In this document: piece after piece, positions 24,709 through 31,915 of the stretch
How the letters are laid out: every line of letters begins with the position of its first letter
How positions within the stretch are numbered: position 1 is the stretch's first letter
Assembly (NCBI GenBank): GCA_017525475.1
Contig: JAFXST010000056.1
Span: forward strand, 1 to 44,815
Direction: 5' to 3'
DNA from: Kiritimatiellia bacterium
GTDB taxonomy: Bacteria; Verrucomicrobiota; Kiritimatiellia; RFP12; UBA1067
DNA length: 44,815 nt
Position numbers and translations under genes: made by a program
The notes under the pieces: model-generated
Database searches by the model: none
Told to the model about the DNA's origin: nothing
The model's input: only the letters and a program-made list of their open reading frames with translations

Positions 24709-25649
24709 GTATCGACAAGCGCATGATTCCGTTCCCCTGCCGCGAGGCGCAGGTCTTCGCCAAACAGACGGCGGGGCTAGTTAGGCGCCTCAAGGCGATC
24801 GGGTGCAAAGATGTGGTGATCGGTCTTTCGGGCGGGCTCGATTCGACGCTCGTATTATTGGTGGCGCACGCGGCGTTCGGCAAACTCAAGCTCGATAAAA
24901 GCGGCATCCACCTCTATACCATGCCGGGGTTCGGCACCACCAAGCGCACCAAAGGCAATGCGGAAAAGCTGGCCGAGGGCCTGGGCCTCAAATGCGAGAC
25001 GATCGGCATCGCCAAGGCGTGCCGGCAGCACTTCAAGGATATCGGCCACGATGGACTCACGCCCGACATCACCTTCGAAAACGCGCAGGCGCGGATGCGC
25101 ACCTTGATCCTCTTCAGCAAGGCCAATATGTTTAACGCCCTCAATCTCGGCACGGGCGACATGAGCGAGGAGGCGCTAGGCTGGTGCACGTTCGGGGGCG
25201 ACCAGATCGCGCACTTCAACATCAACTCGGGCGTCCCCAAAACCGTGGTGCGCAAAGTCTGCGCCTGGTGGGCCAAGCGCAACCCCGGAGCCGCCGCCGA
25301 GGCGATACAAGATATTATCGCAACCCCCATCAGCCCCGAGCTCATCCCGGGCCAAGTCACCGAAAAGACCGTGGGCCCCTACGAACTCCACGACTTCTTC
25401 CTGTGGAATCTCGTGATGAACAAGCTGCGCCCGGCCGCGCTCCTCAAGGCGGCGAGCGCGTACTTTGCCGGGCGCTTCGGCGAGGAGGAGATCGCCGCCA
25501 CGCTCGAGATTTTCGTCCGTCGCTTCTTTACCCAGGCGTTCAAGCGCAACGCCGCGCCCGACGGCATCAAGGTGTTTCCTTTCGAACTGGGGCCGCGCGG
25601 CTATTATATACCCTCGGATATGGGGATTCCCAAGGCCTACCGGATGTAA
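24705..25649 (+). CDS. nadE: NAD+ synthetase, synthetase domain only
   Basis: NadE amidates nicotinate adenine dinucleotide in the last step of NAD synthesis. The ATG at 24705 (ATGA overlap) gives 314 residues. The PP-loop is VVIGLSGGLDSTLVLLVAHA. Later motifs are YTMPGFGTTKRTKGNAEKLA, FENAQARMRTLILFSKANM, LGTGDMSEEALGWCTFGGDQ, HFNINSGVPKTVVRKV and ISPELIPGQVTEKTVGPYELHDFF. The segment wording (QTAGLVRRLKAIGCKDVVIG, the long SEEALGW loop) resembles the C-terminal half of large glutamine-dependent NadE. The usual N-terminal nitrilase-type glutaminase domain of about 300 residues is absent: the preceding gene is an epimerase. It may use free ammonia or a separate glutaminase. Confidence 0.92.
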   Translation: MSIDKRMIPFPCREAQVFAKQTAGLVRRLKAIGCKDVVIGLSGGLDSTLVLLVAHAAFGKLKLDKSGIHLYTMPGFGTTKRTKGNAEKLAEGLGLKCETIGIAKACRQHFKDIGHDGLTPDITFENAQARMRTLILFSKANMFNALNLGTGDMSEEALGWCTFGGDQIAHFNINSGVPKTVVRKVCAWWAKRNPGAAAEAIQDIIATPISPELIPGQVTEKTVGPYELHDFFLWNLVMNKLRPAALLKAASAYFAGRFGEEEIAATLEIFVRRFFTQAFKRNAAPDGIKVFPFELGPRGYYIPSDMGIPKAYRM

Positions 25650-25651
25650 CG

Positions 25652-26551
25652 ATGCAAGATAGGATCTCCATTTCGTTTTCGGTTTCCGACAACTATTCGC
25701 AGCATCTCGCGGTAGTCTTGACGAGCATGCTCGTCAACAATCCCGGCTCGCATTTCGTTTTCCATGTGCTGCACCGCAACATCACGGAATCCAACCAAGC
25801 GCGGATTCGCGAGCTGGAACAGCGCTACCCCGATTGCGAGATCAAGTTCCATCTCGTCGACGCCGCGCAGTTCGAAAAGTTCCCCATTCCGCCGGAACTC
25901 GAGCACGTGACGCAGGAGATGTACTACCGGTATATTCTCCCTGAGGTGCTGGCCGACGAAGACCGCACCATCTATAGCGATGTCGACGTCCTCTGCGTGG
26001 GCGACTTGCGGCCCTTGTGGGAAACGGATCTCAAGGGCAATCTCCTGGCGGCGGTGCTTGACGACGATACCGGCTGGAAGCGGGAGTTCTTGCACCTCGG
26101 CCCCGGCAAGTATTTTTGCTCCGGGCTTTTGGTGATGGACCTTAAGGCCATGCGCCAAGGCGGGTATGTGGCCGAACTGTTCGCCGCCACCAATCGGTTG
26201 GTAAAGGATTTGTCGTGGCCGGACCAGGATGTAATCAATGCGGTGTTCGACGGCCAGATCCTGGAGTTGCCGGCGATCTGGAATTGCGCCGAAGGGTACA
26301 ATCCTTTCCGCCGCGATGTGCGGCAGTGGCATTTCCAGGGCTTTACGCTCAAACCGTGGTGCAATATCTGGAAGAACACCACCTGGCTCGCTTACCTCAA
26401 GTATCTCCGCAAGTCCCCCTACCGGCAAAACGCGCTCAAGTTCGTATGGGGGCATATTTGCGGAATCTTCTATTTCAAGTACACCAAGAACCTGGTGACC
26501 CGCACGATCGTTTGTGGTATTAGGGTTTCCAAAAAGGGATGCAAGCCATGA
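25652..26551 (+). CDS. GT8-family glycosyltransferase
   Basis: The ATG two bases after the nadE stop gives 299 residues of a retaining GT-A glycosyltransferase of the LgtC/RfaJ group. Signs: SISFSVSDNYSQHLAVVLTSM at the N-terminus (nucleotide-binding strand), TQEMYYRYILPEVLADEDRTI, the DxD metal motif in YSDVDVLCVGDLRPLW (about residue 110), CSGLLVMDLKAMR and WPDQDVINAVFDGQILELP. The C-terminal FQGFTLKPWCNIWKNTTW fits the usual HFxGxxKPW element. The frame is open further upstream, but that part overlaps nadE. A sugar (galactose, glucose or similar) is added to a surface glycan, with the acceptor unknown. It is the first of two adjacent GT8 genes. Confidence 0.9.
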   Translation: MQDRISISFSVSDNYSQHLAVVLTSMLVNNPGSHFVFHVLHRNITESNQARIRELEQRYPDCEIKFHLVDAAQFEKFPIPPELEHVTQEMYYRYILPEVLADEDRTIYSDVDVLCVGDLRPLWETDLKGNLLAAVLDDDTGWKREFLHLGPGKYFCSGLLVMDLKAMRQGGYVAELFAATNRLVKDLSWPDQDVINAVFDGQILELPAIWNCAEGYNPFRRDVRQWHFQGFTLKPWCNIWKNTTWLAYLKYLRKSPYRQNALKFVWGHICGIFYFKYTKNLVTRTIVCGIRVSKKGCKP

Positions 26552-27567
26552 CGGAGGTCCCGATAGTCCATTGCTTCGACCACAATTACGTGTTGCCGGC
26601 CGGGGTCGCGTTCCGGTCGCTTTTGGCTCACGCCCGTCATGCCGATGTCATGTATGTGCTTTATGTGATCGGTTCCGGGCTTACGGACGATGACAAAGCG
26701 TTGCTTGACGGCATCGTGGGCAAGTTCGAAAACGCCAGACTGGAATTTTTGCCGCCGCCGGAATTGCCGCTCCCTAAGCTGAAGCGCGGCAATTTCTCCC
26801 GGGACATGTTCTACAAAATGCTGGTGCCGGATTTGCTGCCGCAGTACGATACGGTGCTGGTGTCGGATGTGGACGTTGTCTATGCCGGGGATGTGGCCGA
26901 TCTATACTTCGAACTCGATGGCGATGAAGATTATTATGTTTGCGGCACGGCCGACGTAGGCTATGCATCTTGGCGCGGGCATGGCATCCTCAAGGATATG
27001 GGAGCGCCCAAATTCTTCCGCCGCTATTTCAAGAAAATGTCGCAAGCGGAGCGCGACCGGTTGGTTATGGGAGTGGGCTTTTTCGCGATGAACGCCCGGC
27101 TGTGCCGGCGCGACGGAATGGGCCGCAAGTGGATGGATTTCGCCATCGGCAATTTCAGCCGGCTATTGCTGCCCGAGCAGGATATTATCAACATTTGCTG
27201 CCATCCCAAGATCAAGTTGGCCGGTTCGCGTTACATGGCGATTGCCGGATTCGAGCCGGCGTACCGGAGTTTGACCGCCGAGGAACGTGCCGCCAATCCC
27301 GCCTGGAACGAAATGTTCGCCAATCCGGTGCAGATCCACTACGCCTCCGGCATCAAGCCGTGGAAATATCCGCAGAGCGCGTGCTCCAAGCAATGGTTCG
27401 AGGCGTGCCTCGATGCCGGGTTGTTCGATCGCTGGCGCGATTGGTACGCGCGGTTCATGCAGCCCTACACCCAAATGACGATGGGCAAAAAACTGGTGGA
27501 TTGCGCCATCCCGCTCGGTAGAGGCCGCAAACTCCATCTTCGCTTGCATAAAGAAAAAGCGATATAA
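26548..27567 (+). CDS. GT8-family glycosyltransferase
   Basis: A second LgtC/RfaJ-like enzyme of 339 residues. The start taken here is the ATG at 26548, which makes an ATGA overlap with the preceding stop and has AAAGGG 10 bases upstream. An ATG at 26539 would add three residues. Motifs: PIVHCFDHNYVLPAGVAFRSL, SRDMFYKMLVPDLLPQYDTV, DxD in VSDVDVVYAGDVADLYF (about residue 110), MGVGFFAMNARL, LLPEQDIINICCHPKIKL and HYASGIKPWKYPQSA. It is only distantly similar to its neighbour, so the two probably add different sugars. It ends with a basic tail (GRGRKLHLRLHKEK). It leads directly to the acetyltransferase trio. Confidence 0.9.
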   Translation: MTEVPIVHCFDHNYVLPAGVAFRSLLAHARHADVMYVLYVIGSGLTDDDKALLDGIVGKFENARLEFLPPPELPLPKLKRGNFSRDMFYKMLVPDLLPQYDTVLVSDVDVVYAGDVADLYFELDGDEDYYVCGTADVGYASWRGHGILKDMGAPKFFRRYFKKMSQAERDRLVMGVGFFAMNARLCRRDGMGRKWMDFAIGNFSRLLLPEQDIINICCHPKIKLAGSRYMAIAGFEPAYRSLTAEERAANPAWNEMFANPVQIHYASGIKPWKYPQSACSKQWFEACLDAGLFDRWRDWYARFMQPYTQMTMGKKLVDCAIPLGRGRKLHLRLHKEKAI

Positions 27568-27582
27568 CCGGAGAGGCGCACC

Positions 27583-28434
27583 ATGAAAGCGGCTAAAGTA
27601 CGAATTACACCACGGCTATCTAGGCGTATCGCCGATTGCATGGGGGTTGCGTTTGAGCCGGGCATATACAAGTTTTTCCCCGGCAACGAGATGTACCGGC
27701 TTGAAGCGCCTTGCAGCGTAAACGGACTTGGGCTGGCGTGGGGCGCGTTCAGCGGCTACGACAACTTGCATGGCGGACAATATTTGGAGAATGTTTCGGT
27801 AGGGCGTTATTGCTCGATCGGCATGAATGTGGAGGTCGGGCTCGTTTCGCATCCCACCGATTGGCTTTCCACCACGTGGATGCAGTATGTCGCGCGTCCG
27901 TTCCATTGGAATCGATTTATATGCCGCAAGGTCGATACCAAACCATTCCTTGTTCCGAAGCGCACAATCTTGGGTAATGACGTGTGGTTGGGGGCAGGGG
28001 CCAAAATCATGTCGGGCGTCAAGGTCGGCGATGGCGCGATCGTGGCGGCAGGTGCGGTGGTGACCAAGGACGTGCCGCCCTATGCGATTGTCGGCGGCAT
28101 CCCCGCCAAGGTCATCAAATTCCGGTTTCCCGAGGCCACTGTCAGGCGACTTGAAAATCTGGCGTGGTGGCGCTATAGCCTGGGCGATCTTGGAGATATC
28201 GATTGGTCCGATGTGGATAAGGCTATAGCGGCCATTGAATCGAGCCTTGCTTCGGGTGTCGCAGAGTGGAAGGGGGAAGTGCTTACCGATCGCGATTTCG
28301 TGCCATACGACAGGCGAGTGCCGTTTTTCTTCGAGTGGACGCCGCGGCGCATTCGTATCAAATTGTTTGGCGTCTGGGTAGTACATGCAAAACGCAAAAC
28401 CATGAAGGATCGCAACCATGGGACGCTCGTTTAA
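27583..28434 (+). CDS. hexapeptide-repeat (CatB-type) acetyltransferase, copy 1
   Basis: A 283-residue left-handed beta-helix acyltransferase, preceded by GGAGAGG. The first 70 residues are not recognised. They include [21 protein letters not shown] and an SGYDNL segment. Then [24 protein letters not shown] is the CatB/XAT-like active-site region with its catalytic His. The hexapeptide coils follow: [20 protein letters not shown] and [20 protein letters not shown]. The last 70 residues end [17 protein letters not shown], a motif shared with the next two proteins. The expected reaction is O- or N-acetylation of a sugar with acetyl-CoA, fitting the adjacent glycosyltransferases. It overlaps copy 2 by 17 bases. 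Confidence 0.88.
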   Translation: MKAAKVRITPRLSRRIADCMGVAFEPGIYKFFPGNEMYRLEAPCSVNGLGLAWGAFSGYDNLHGGQYLENVSVGRYCSIGMNVEVGLVSHPTDWLSTTWMQYVARPFHWNRFICRKVDTKPFLVPKRTILGNDVWLGAGAKIMSGVKVGDGAIVAAGAVVTKDVPPYAIVGGIPAKVIKFRFPEATVRRLENLAWWRYSLGDLGDIDWSDVDKAIAAIESSLASGVAEWKGEVLTDRDFVPYDRRVPFFFEWTPRRIRIKLFGVWVVHAKRKTMKDRNHGTLV

Positions 28435-29272
28435 AATCAGGGTAACCCGGCGCGTACGCACTTTGATCGAGGATCGGTTGGGCGTGACGTTGCCGCCGGG
28501 GCTGTTCAAATGCAGCCTCGGTGCCGATTTGCGGTTGGAGCCGCCATGTCGGATTTCCGGCGGTGTCGATGCGCTGTTTCCGCTGCACCTCGGGAGCTTC
28601 TCCTTTTTCAATGCCCAGGAGTCCGGATCGAGGGTACTGACACGTGCCGTCAAGATCGGGCGCTATACCTCGATCGCCACCGATTGCGCCATCGGGCTGA
28701 TGCCGCATCCGGTGGATCGGCTTTCGACTTCGCCAACCGTCTACGAGCCCGGGGTAGACCGTTGGGCTCGGCGGTACGTGCCGACTTTGCCGGAACAACC
28801 GCCGTACGAACCTGAACGGCCGATTACGACCATCGGCAACGACGTATGGCTGGGCCATGGCGTAAAGGTCTTGAAGGGGCTGACGATCGGCGATGGCGCG
28901 ATCGTGGCGGCAGGTGCGGTAGTGGCCAAGGACGTACCGCCCTATGCGATTGTCGGCGGCGTCCCCGCCAAGCTCATCCGGATGCGCTTTGACGATGGGA
29001 CGATCGCGAGGCTTCGGAAGAGCGAATGGTGGCGCTACGACCTGCGCACGATCGGCAAGGTGGATTTCTCGGACGTTGGCGCCACGCTGGATGCGCTTGA
29101 GCGCGCCATTGCCGCCGGCGAAGCGCGGCCATGGGAGGCGGAGGCCGTAACTCCTGCCGATTTGCGCCCTTATGCCAGAAGTGTGCCGTTCTTTGTCGAA
29201 CTTGGTGCAAGCTGGATCCGCATCAAGGCGTTCGGATTGTGGCTTGTACATCATAAGCGAAAGGGGAGATAA
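28418..29272 (+). CDS. hexapeptide-repeat (CatB-type) acetyltransferase, copy 2
   Basis: 284 residues, paralogous to both neighbours over the full length. The N-terminal part contains [20 protein letters not shown] and a GSFSFFNAQ segment. The active-site region is [20 protein letters not shown] (catalytic His), then [40 protein letters not shown] and [10 protein letters not shown]. The C-terminus ends [17 protein letters not shown]. Compared with copy 1 it reads HPVDRLST where the others have HPTDWLST, so substrate preference may differ. The stop overlaps the next ATG by one base (TAATG). Confidence 0.88.
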   Translation: MGRSFKIRVTRRVRTLIEDRLGVTLPPGLFKCSLGADLRLEPPCRISGGVDALFPLHLGSFSFFNAQESGSRVLTRAVKIGRYTSIATDCAIGLMPHPVDRLSTSPTVYEPGVDRWARRYVPTLPEQPPYEPERPITTIGNDVWLGHGVKVLKGLTIGDGAIVAAGAVVAKDVPPYAIVGGVPAKLIRMRFDDGTIARLRKSEWWRYDLRTIGKVDFSDVGATLDALERAIAAGEARPWEAEAVTPADLRPYARSVPFFVELGASWIRIKAFGLWLVHHKRKGR

Positions 29273-30126
29273 TGCATTCGTTCAGATTGTTTATAAACGA
29301 CCGGCTGCGCAAGATGATCGATCGGCGGCTGGGCATCCAGTTCCAGGAGAGCGAAATCAGGTTTTATCCTCGCTGCCAGTGCGAGTTCGAGCCTCCGTGC
29401 CGGTTGTCCGGCGCCATCGAATTCGGCTATCCGGAGAATTTCGGCGCCTTCACTTATTTCGATTTCCAGGAAGACGGCCCGCGCAAACTGATCCGGGGCA
29501 TGCGCACCGGCCGCTATTGCTCGGTGGCCATCGATTCCCATGTCGGGCTGATGCCGCATCCCACCGATTGGCTGTCGACCGCGTCGCTTTGCTATTCGCC
29601 GCAGGCCCCTTGGCGCAAGCATTTCGAAGGCGATGTACAGTGCGACAAAGTGTTTACGGACGTCGGCGAGCCGACGGTGTTGGGCAACGATGTGTGGATC
29701 GCGAGCGGCGTGGACATCAAACGCGGCATCACCATCGGCGATGGCGCAATCGTGGGCGCCGGCGCCATGGTAACCAAAGACGTGCCGCCGTACGCGATTG
29801 TGGGCGGCGTTCCGGCAAAGGTCATCCGATACCGTTTTGACGAAGCCACCATCAAACGTTTGTTGGCCGTCAAATGGTGGAATTACGATTTGTCGTCGTT
29901 CGGACCAATCGATTTCTCCGATATCGACAAGGCGCTGGACACGATCGAAGCGGCCGTTCGCGAAGGACGGGCCAAGCCGTATGCGCGGCGCAAGGTAACG
30001 GTCGCGGATCTCTATCCGTATGCCCGCCGCTGTCTGTTCTATTTTTCGTGCCGCGACGGCTGGCTCTGCCTGAAGCTTTTCGGCTTGTGGCTGCTGCATC
30101 GCAAAATCGGCAAACAACGCTACTAG
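29272..30126 (+). CDS. hexapeptide-repeat (CatB-type) acetyltransferase, copy 3
   Basis: 284 residues, the third paralogue. N-terminal segment: IRFYPRCQCEFEPPCRLSGAI and NFGAFTYFDFQEDG. Active-site region: GRYCSVAIDSHVGLMPHPTD with WLSTASLCYS following. Coils: GNDVWIASGVDIKRGITIGD and [20 protein letters not shown]. The C-terminus reads WLCLKLFGLWLLHRKIGK. It is followed 14 bases later by the GT2-deacetylase gene. All three copies keep the catalytic His and the glycine-rich coils, so none looks like a decayed duplicate. Confidence 0.88.
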   Translation: MHSFRLFINDRLRKMIDRRLGIQFQESEIRFYPRCQCEFEPPCRLSGAIEFGYPENFGAFTYFDFQEDGPRKLIRGMRTGRYCSVAIDSHVGLMPHPTDWLSTASLCYSPQAPWRKHFEGDVQCDKVFTDVGEPTVLGNDVWIASGVDIKRGITIGDGAIVGAGAMVTKDVPPYAIVGGVPAKVIRYRFDEATIKRLLAVKWWNYDLSSFGPIDFSDIDKALDTIEAAVREGRAKPYARRKVTVADLYPYARRCLFYFSCRDGWLCLKLFGLWLLHRKIGKQRY

Positions 30127-30127
30127 C

Positions 30128-30132
30128 AGAGG
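30128..30132 (+). promoter_or_regulatory. Shine-Dalgarno deciding the GT2-NodB start
   Basis: AGAGG lies eight bases before the ATG at 30141 but only two bases before an in-frame ATG at 30135, which favours the downstream start. Confidence 0.55.
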
Positions 30133-30140
30133 ATATGGTT

Positions 30141-31835
30141 ATGAGCAATGTCGCCGACACTACCGATCTCGTCTCGATTATCGTGCCGGTTTACAATACC
30201 GCGCCCTATGTGGACAACTGTCTCAAGTCGCTGCTCGATCAGACTTACGACAATATCGAAATCATAGTGGTCAACGACGGCAGTACCGACGATTCGGCGA
30301 AAGTGCTGTCCGCGTACGATGGCAATCCGCGGGTAAAAGTGTTGACTAGGGAGAACGGCGGGCTTTCCGCCGCCCGCAATACGGGACTTGAGGTGGCGAC
30401 CGGCGAGTGGGTGATGTTTGTCGATTCCGACGATGCCATCCATCCCGAGCTGGTGGCGCGGGTGGTTGCCGCAGGTCGGCAGGCCCAGGCCGATTTCGTG
30501 CGTTTCGACTACCGCGACGTGCCGCTAAAGCGGCAACTCGATTTCGAGCCGTTGGCGTCGCCGCCGCCCATGCACGTTTTCGACAATCCGGTGCAATATT
30601 ATCTGGCGCATAGATTCCACCCGTCGGCCTGCGTGCTGGCCATCAGGCGCTCGGCGATAGCGACCCTCAAGTTCGAGCCGGGGCTTATCTACGAGGATTT
30701 GGATTTTACTTGGCGGTTTTTGCGCACTGCGAAAAGAGGCGCGGATATCGCCTGGCAAGCCTACAACTATATGCAGTCGGAGGGTTCGATCATCCGCAGT
30801 TCTTTCACGTGGCGCAAACTCGACAGTGTCGATCGCATAATGCGGAGGTTGGCGGCGGCGTATGCGCCTAACGGTTCCGCCATGCTCGTGCCGCTCAAAC
30901 GCAAGCTGTTCGCGATTCAAGTCAAGAAGCTGGTATTGAAGCCATGTTTCTCGAAGAAGCAGGTCGCCGACAAAGCGGTTTTGCAGACGGCGCTATCGAC
31001 GGTAGGCCGCATGCTGGCGGACGGCATCATCCGCTACTGTGATTTCTCGCCCAAATGGTGGCCGGTGCTGATCAAGGCTCGATTGCACGCCAATGGCGAT
31101 GGCGGCAGCCCCTCCCTTGGCTTGGAGCGCTTGCTGCCGTGGCGCAATCTTTGGTGGTGGCCGCGCTGGAAGGTGCCGTCGTTCATGATGCTGCATAGCG
31201 TAGGGGACGAAGTGACCAATCCGGAATGCCCCAACAACACCATCAGGCCTGGAGAGCTCAGGTCGTTGATAATCGCGCTACGTCGGCGCGGATACGGGTT
31301 CAAGACTTTCAAGGATGCCATCGAAACCGGCGACCGCCACACGATGTGCCTTACGTTCGACGATGGCTATGTAGATAACTATCGCACGCTCTTTCCGATG
31401 CTCAAGGATCTTAATTGCCCGGCCACCTGCTTTGTTACCAATCGTGGCCAGGACGACGACAAGTTCCTCTCGGCGGCGATGATTCGCGAAATGGAGCAAA
31501 GTGGGCTGATCGAGATTGGAGGACATACCGCCAATCATACCATGCTCACCGAGGTGCCGCTAGACAAGGCCCGGGAGGAGATTTTCGCCAACAAGGCCTG
31601 GCTCGAAAGCGTCCTTGGACATCCGATCGATAGCTTCTGCTATCCGCGCGGCGGCGAGAACGACGATATCGTCGGGCTCGTCAAGGCCGCCGGCTACCGG
31701 TATGCGGCGGCCATGGTCAAGAAAATGCGGCCGGTCGCCGCCGATCTCTACCGCATCCATCGCCAGATCATCCCGCGCGGCATGGCCACCTGGAAGGCGG
31801 TATTGCTGGCCACGAGAGGCAAGTGGAAGTTGTGA
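30141..31835 (+). CDS. GT2 glycosyltransferase fused to NodB-type polysaccharide deacetylase
   Basis: A 564-residue two-enzyme protein. The N-terminal half is a GT-A family 2 glycosyltransferase: VSIIVPVYNTAPYVDNCLKS, IIVVNDGSTDDS (about 46), RENGGLSAARNTGLEVATGE and VMFVDSDDAIHPEL (about 95, metal-binding DxD-like). A 150-residue basic linker ends near WRNLWWWPRWKVP. The C-terminal half is a CE4 deacetylase: TFDDGY with Asp407 and Asp408, GGHTANHTM with metal ligands His462 and His466, and CYPRGGENDD near 500. CE4 enzymes remove N- or O-acetyl groups. No signal peptide is visible, so both domains probably work on cytoplasmic lipid-linked intermediates. Acetyltransferases and a deacetylase side by side imply controlled acetylation of one glycan. 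Confidence 0.9.
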   Translation: MSNVADTTDLVSIIVPVYNTAPYVDNCLKSLLDQTYDNIEIIVVNDGSTDDSAKVLSAYDGNPRVKVLTRENGGLSAARNTGLEVATGEWVMFVDSDDAIHPELVARVVAAGRQAQADFVRFDYRDVPLKRQLDFEPLASPPPMHVFDNPVQYYLAHRFHPSACVLAIRRSAIATLKFEPGLIYEDLDFTWRFLRTAKRGADIAWQAYNYMQSEGSIIRSSFTWRKLDSVDRIMRRLAAAYAPNGSAMLVPLKRKLFAIQVKKLVLKPCFSKKQVADKAVLQTALSTVGRMLADGIIRYCDFSPKWWPVLIKARLHANGDGGSPSLGLERLLPWRNLWWWPRWKVPSFMMLHSVGDEVTNPECPNNTIRPGELRSLIIALRRRGYGFKTFKDAIETGDRHTMCLTFDDGYVDNYRTLFPMLKDLNCPATCFVTNRGQDDDKFLSAAMIREMEQSGLIEIGGHTANHTMLTEVPLDKAREEIFANKAWLESVLGHPIDSFCYPRGGENDDIVGLVKAAGYRYAAAMVKKMRPVAADLYRIHRQIIPRGMATWKAVLLATRGKWKL

Positions 31836-31849
31836 ACCGATCCACCCCC

Positions 31850-31878
31850 TTGATTTTTGGGCGGGGATATGGTATAAT
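31850..31878 (+). promoter_or_regulatory. alaS promoter
   Basis: TTGATT (31850-31855), a 17-base spacer and TATAAT (31873-31878) preceded by TGG. The predicted start is near 31885, about 31 bases before the alaS ATG at 31916. Confidence 0.83.
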
Positions 31879-31915
31879 ACACAAAACAATTCGAAAAAGC
31901 ATTGGAAGCGACAAG

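Noticed and set aside
25184-25651. N-terminal extension of the first GT8 protein by 156 codons
   Set aside because: The extension is antipattern sequence overlapping nadE; the ATG at 25652 begins the canonical GT8 fold.
31837-31872. GC-rich hairpin (ATCCACCCCC with GGGCGGGGAT) as terminator before alaS
   Set aside because: Two internal mismatches and no T-run after it; the region is better explained by the alaS promoter.
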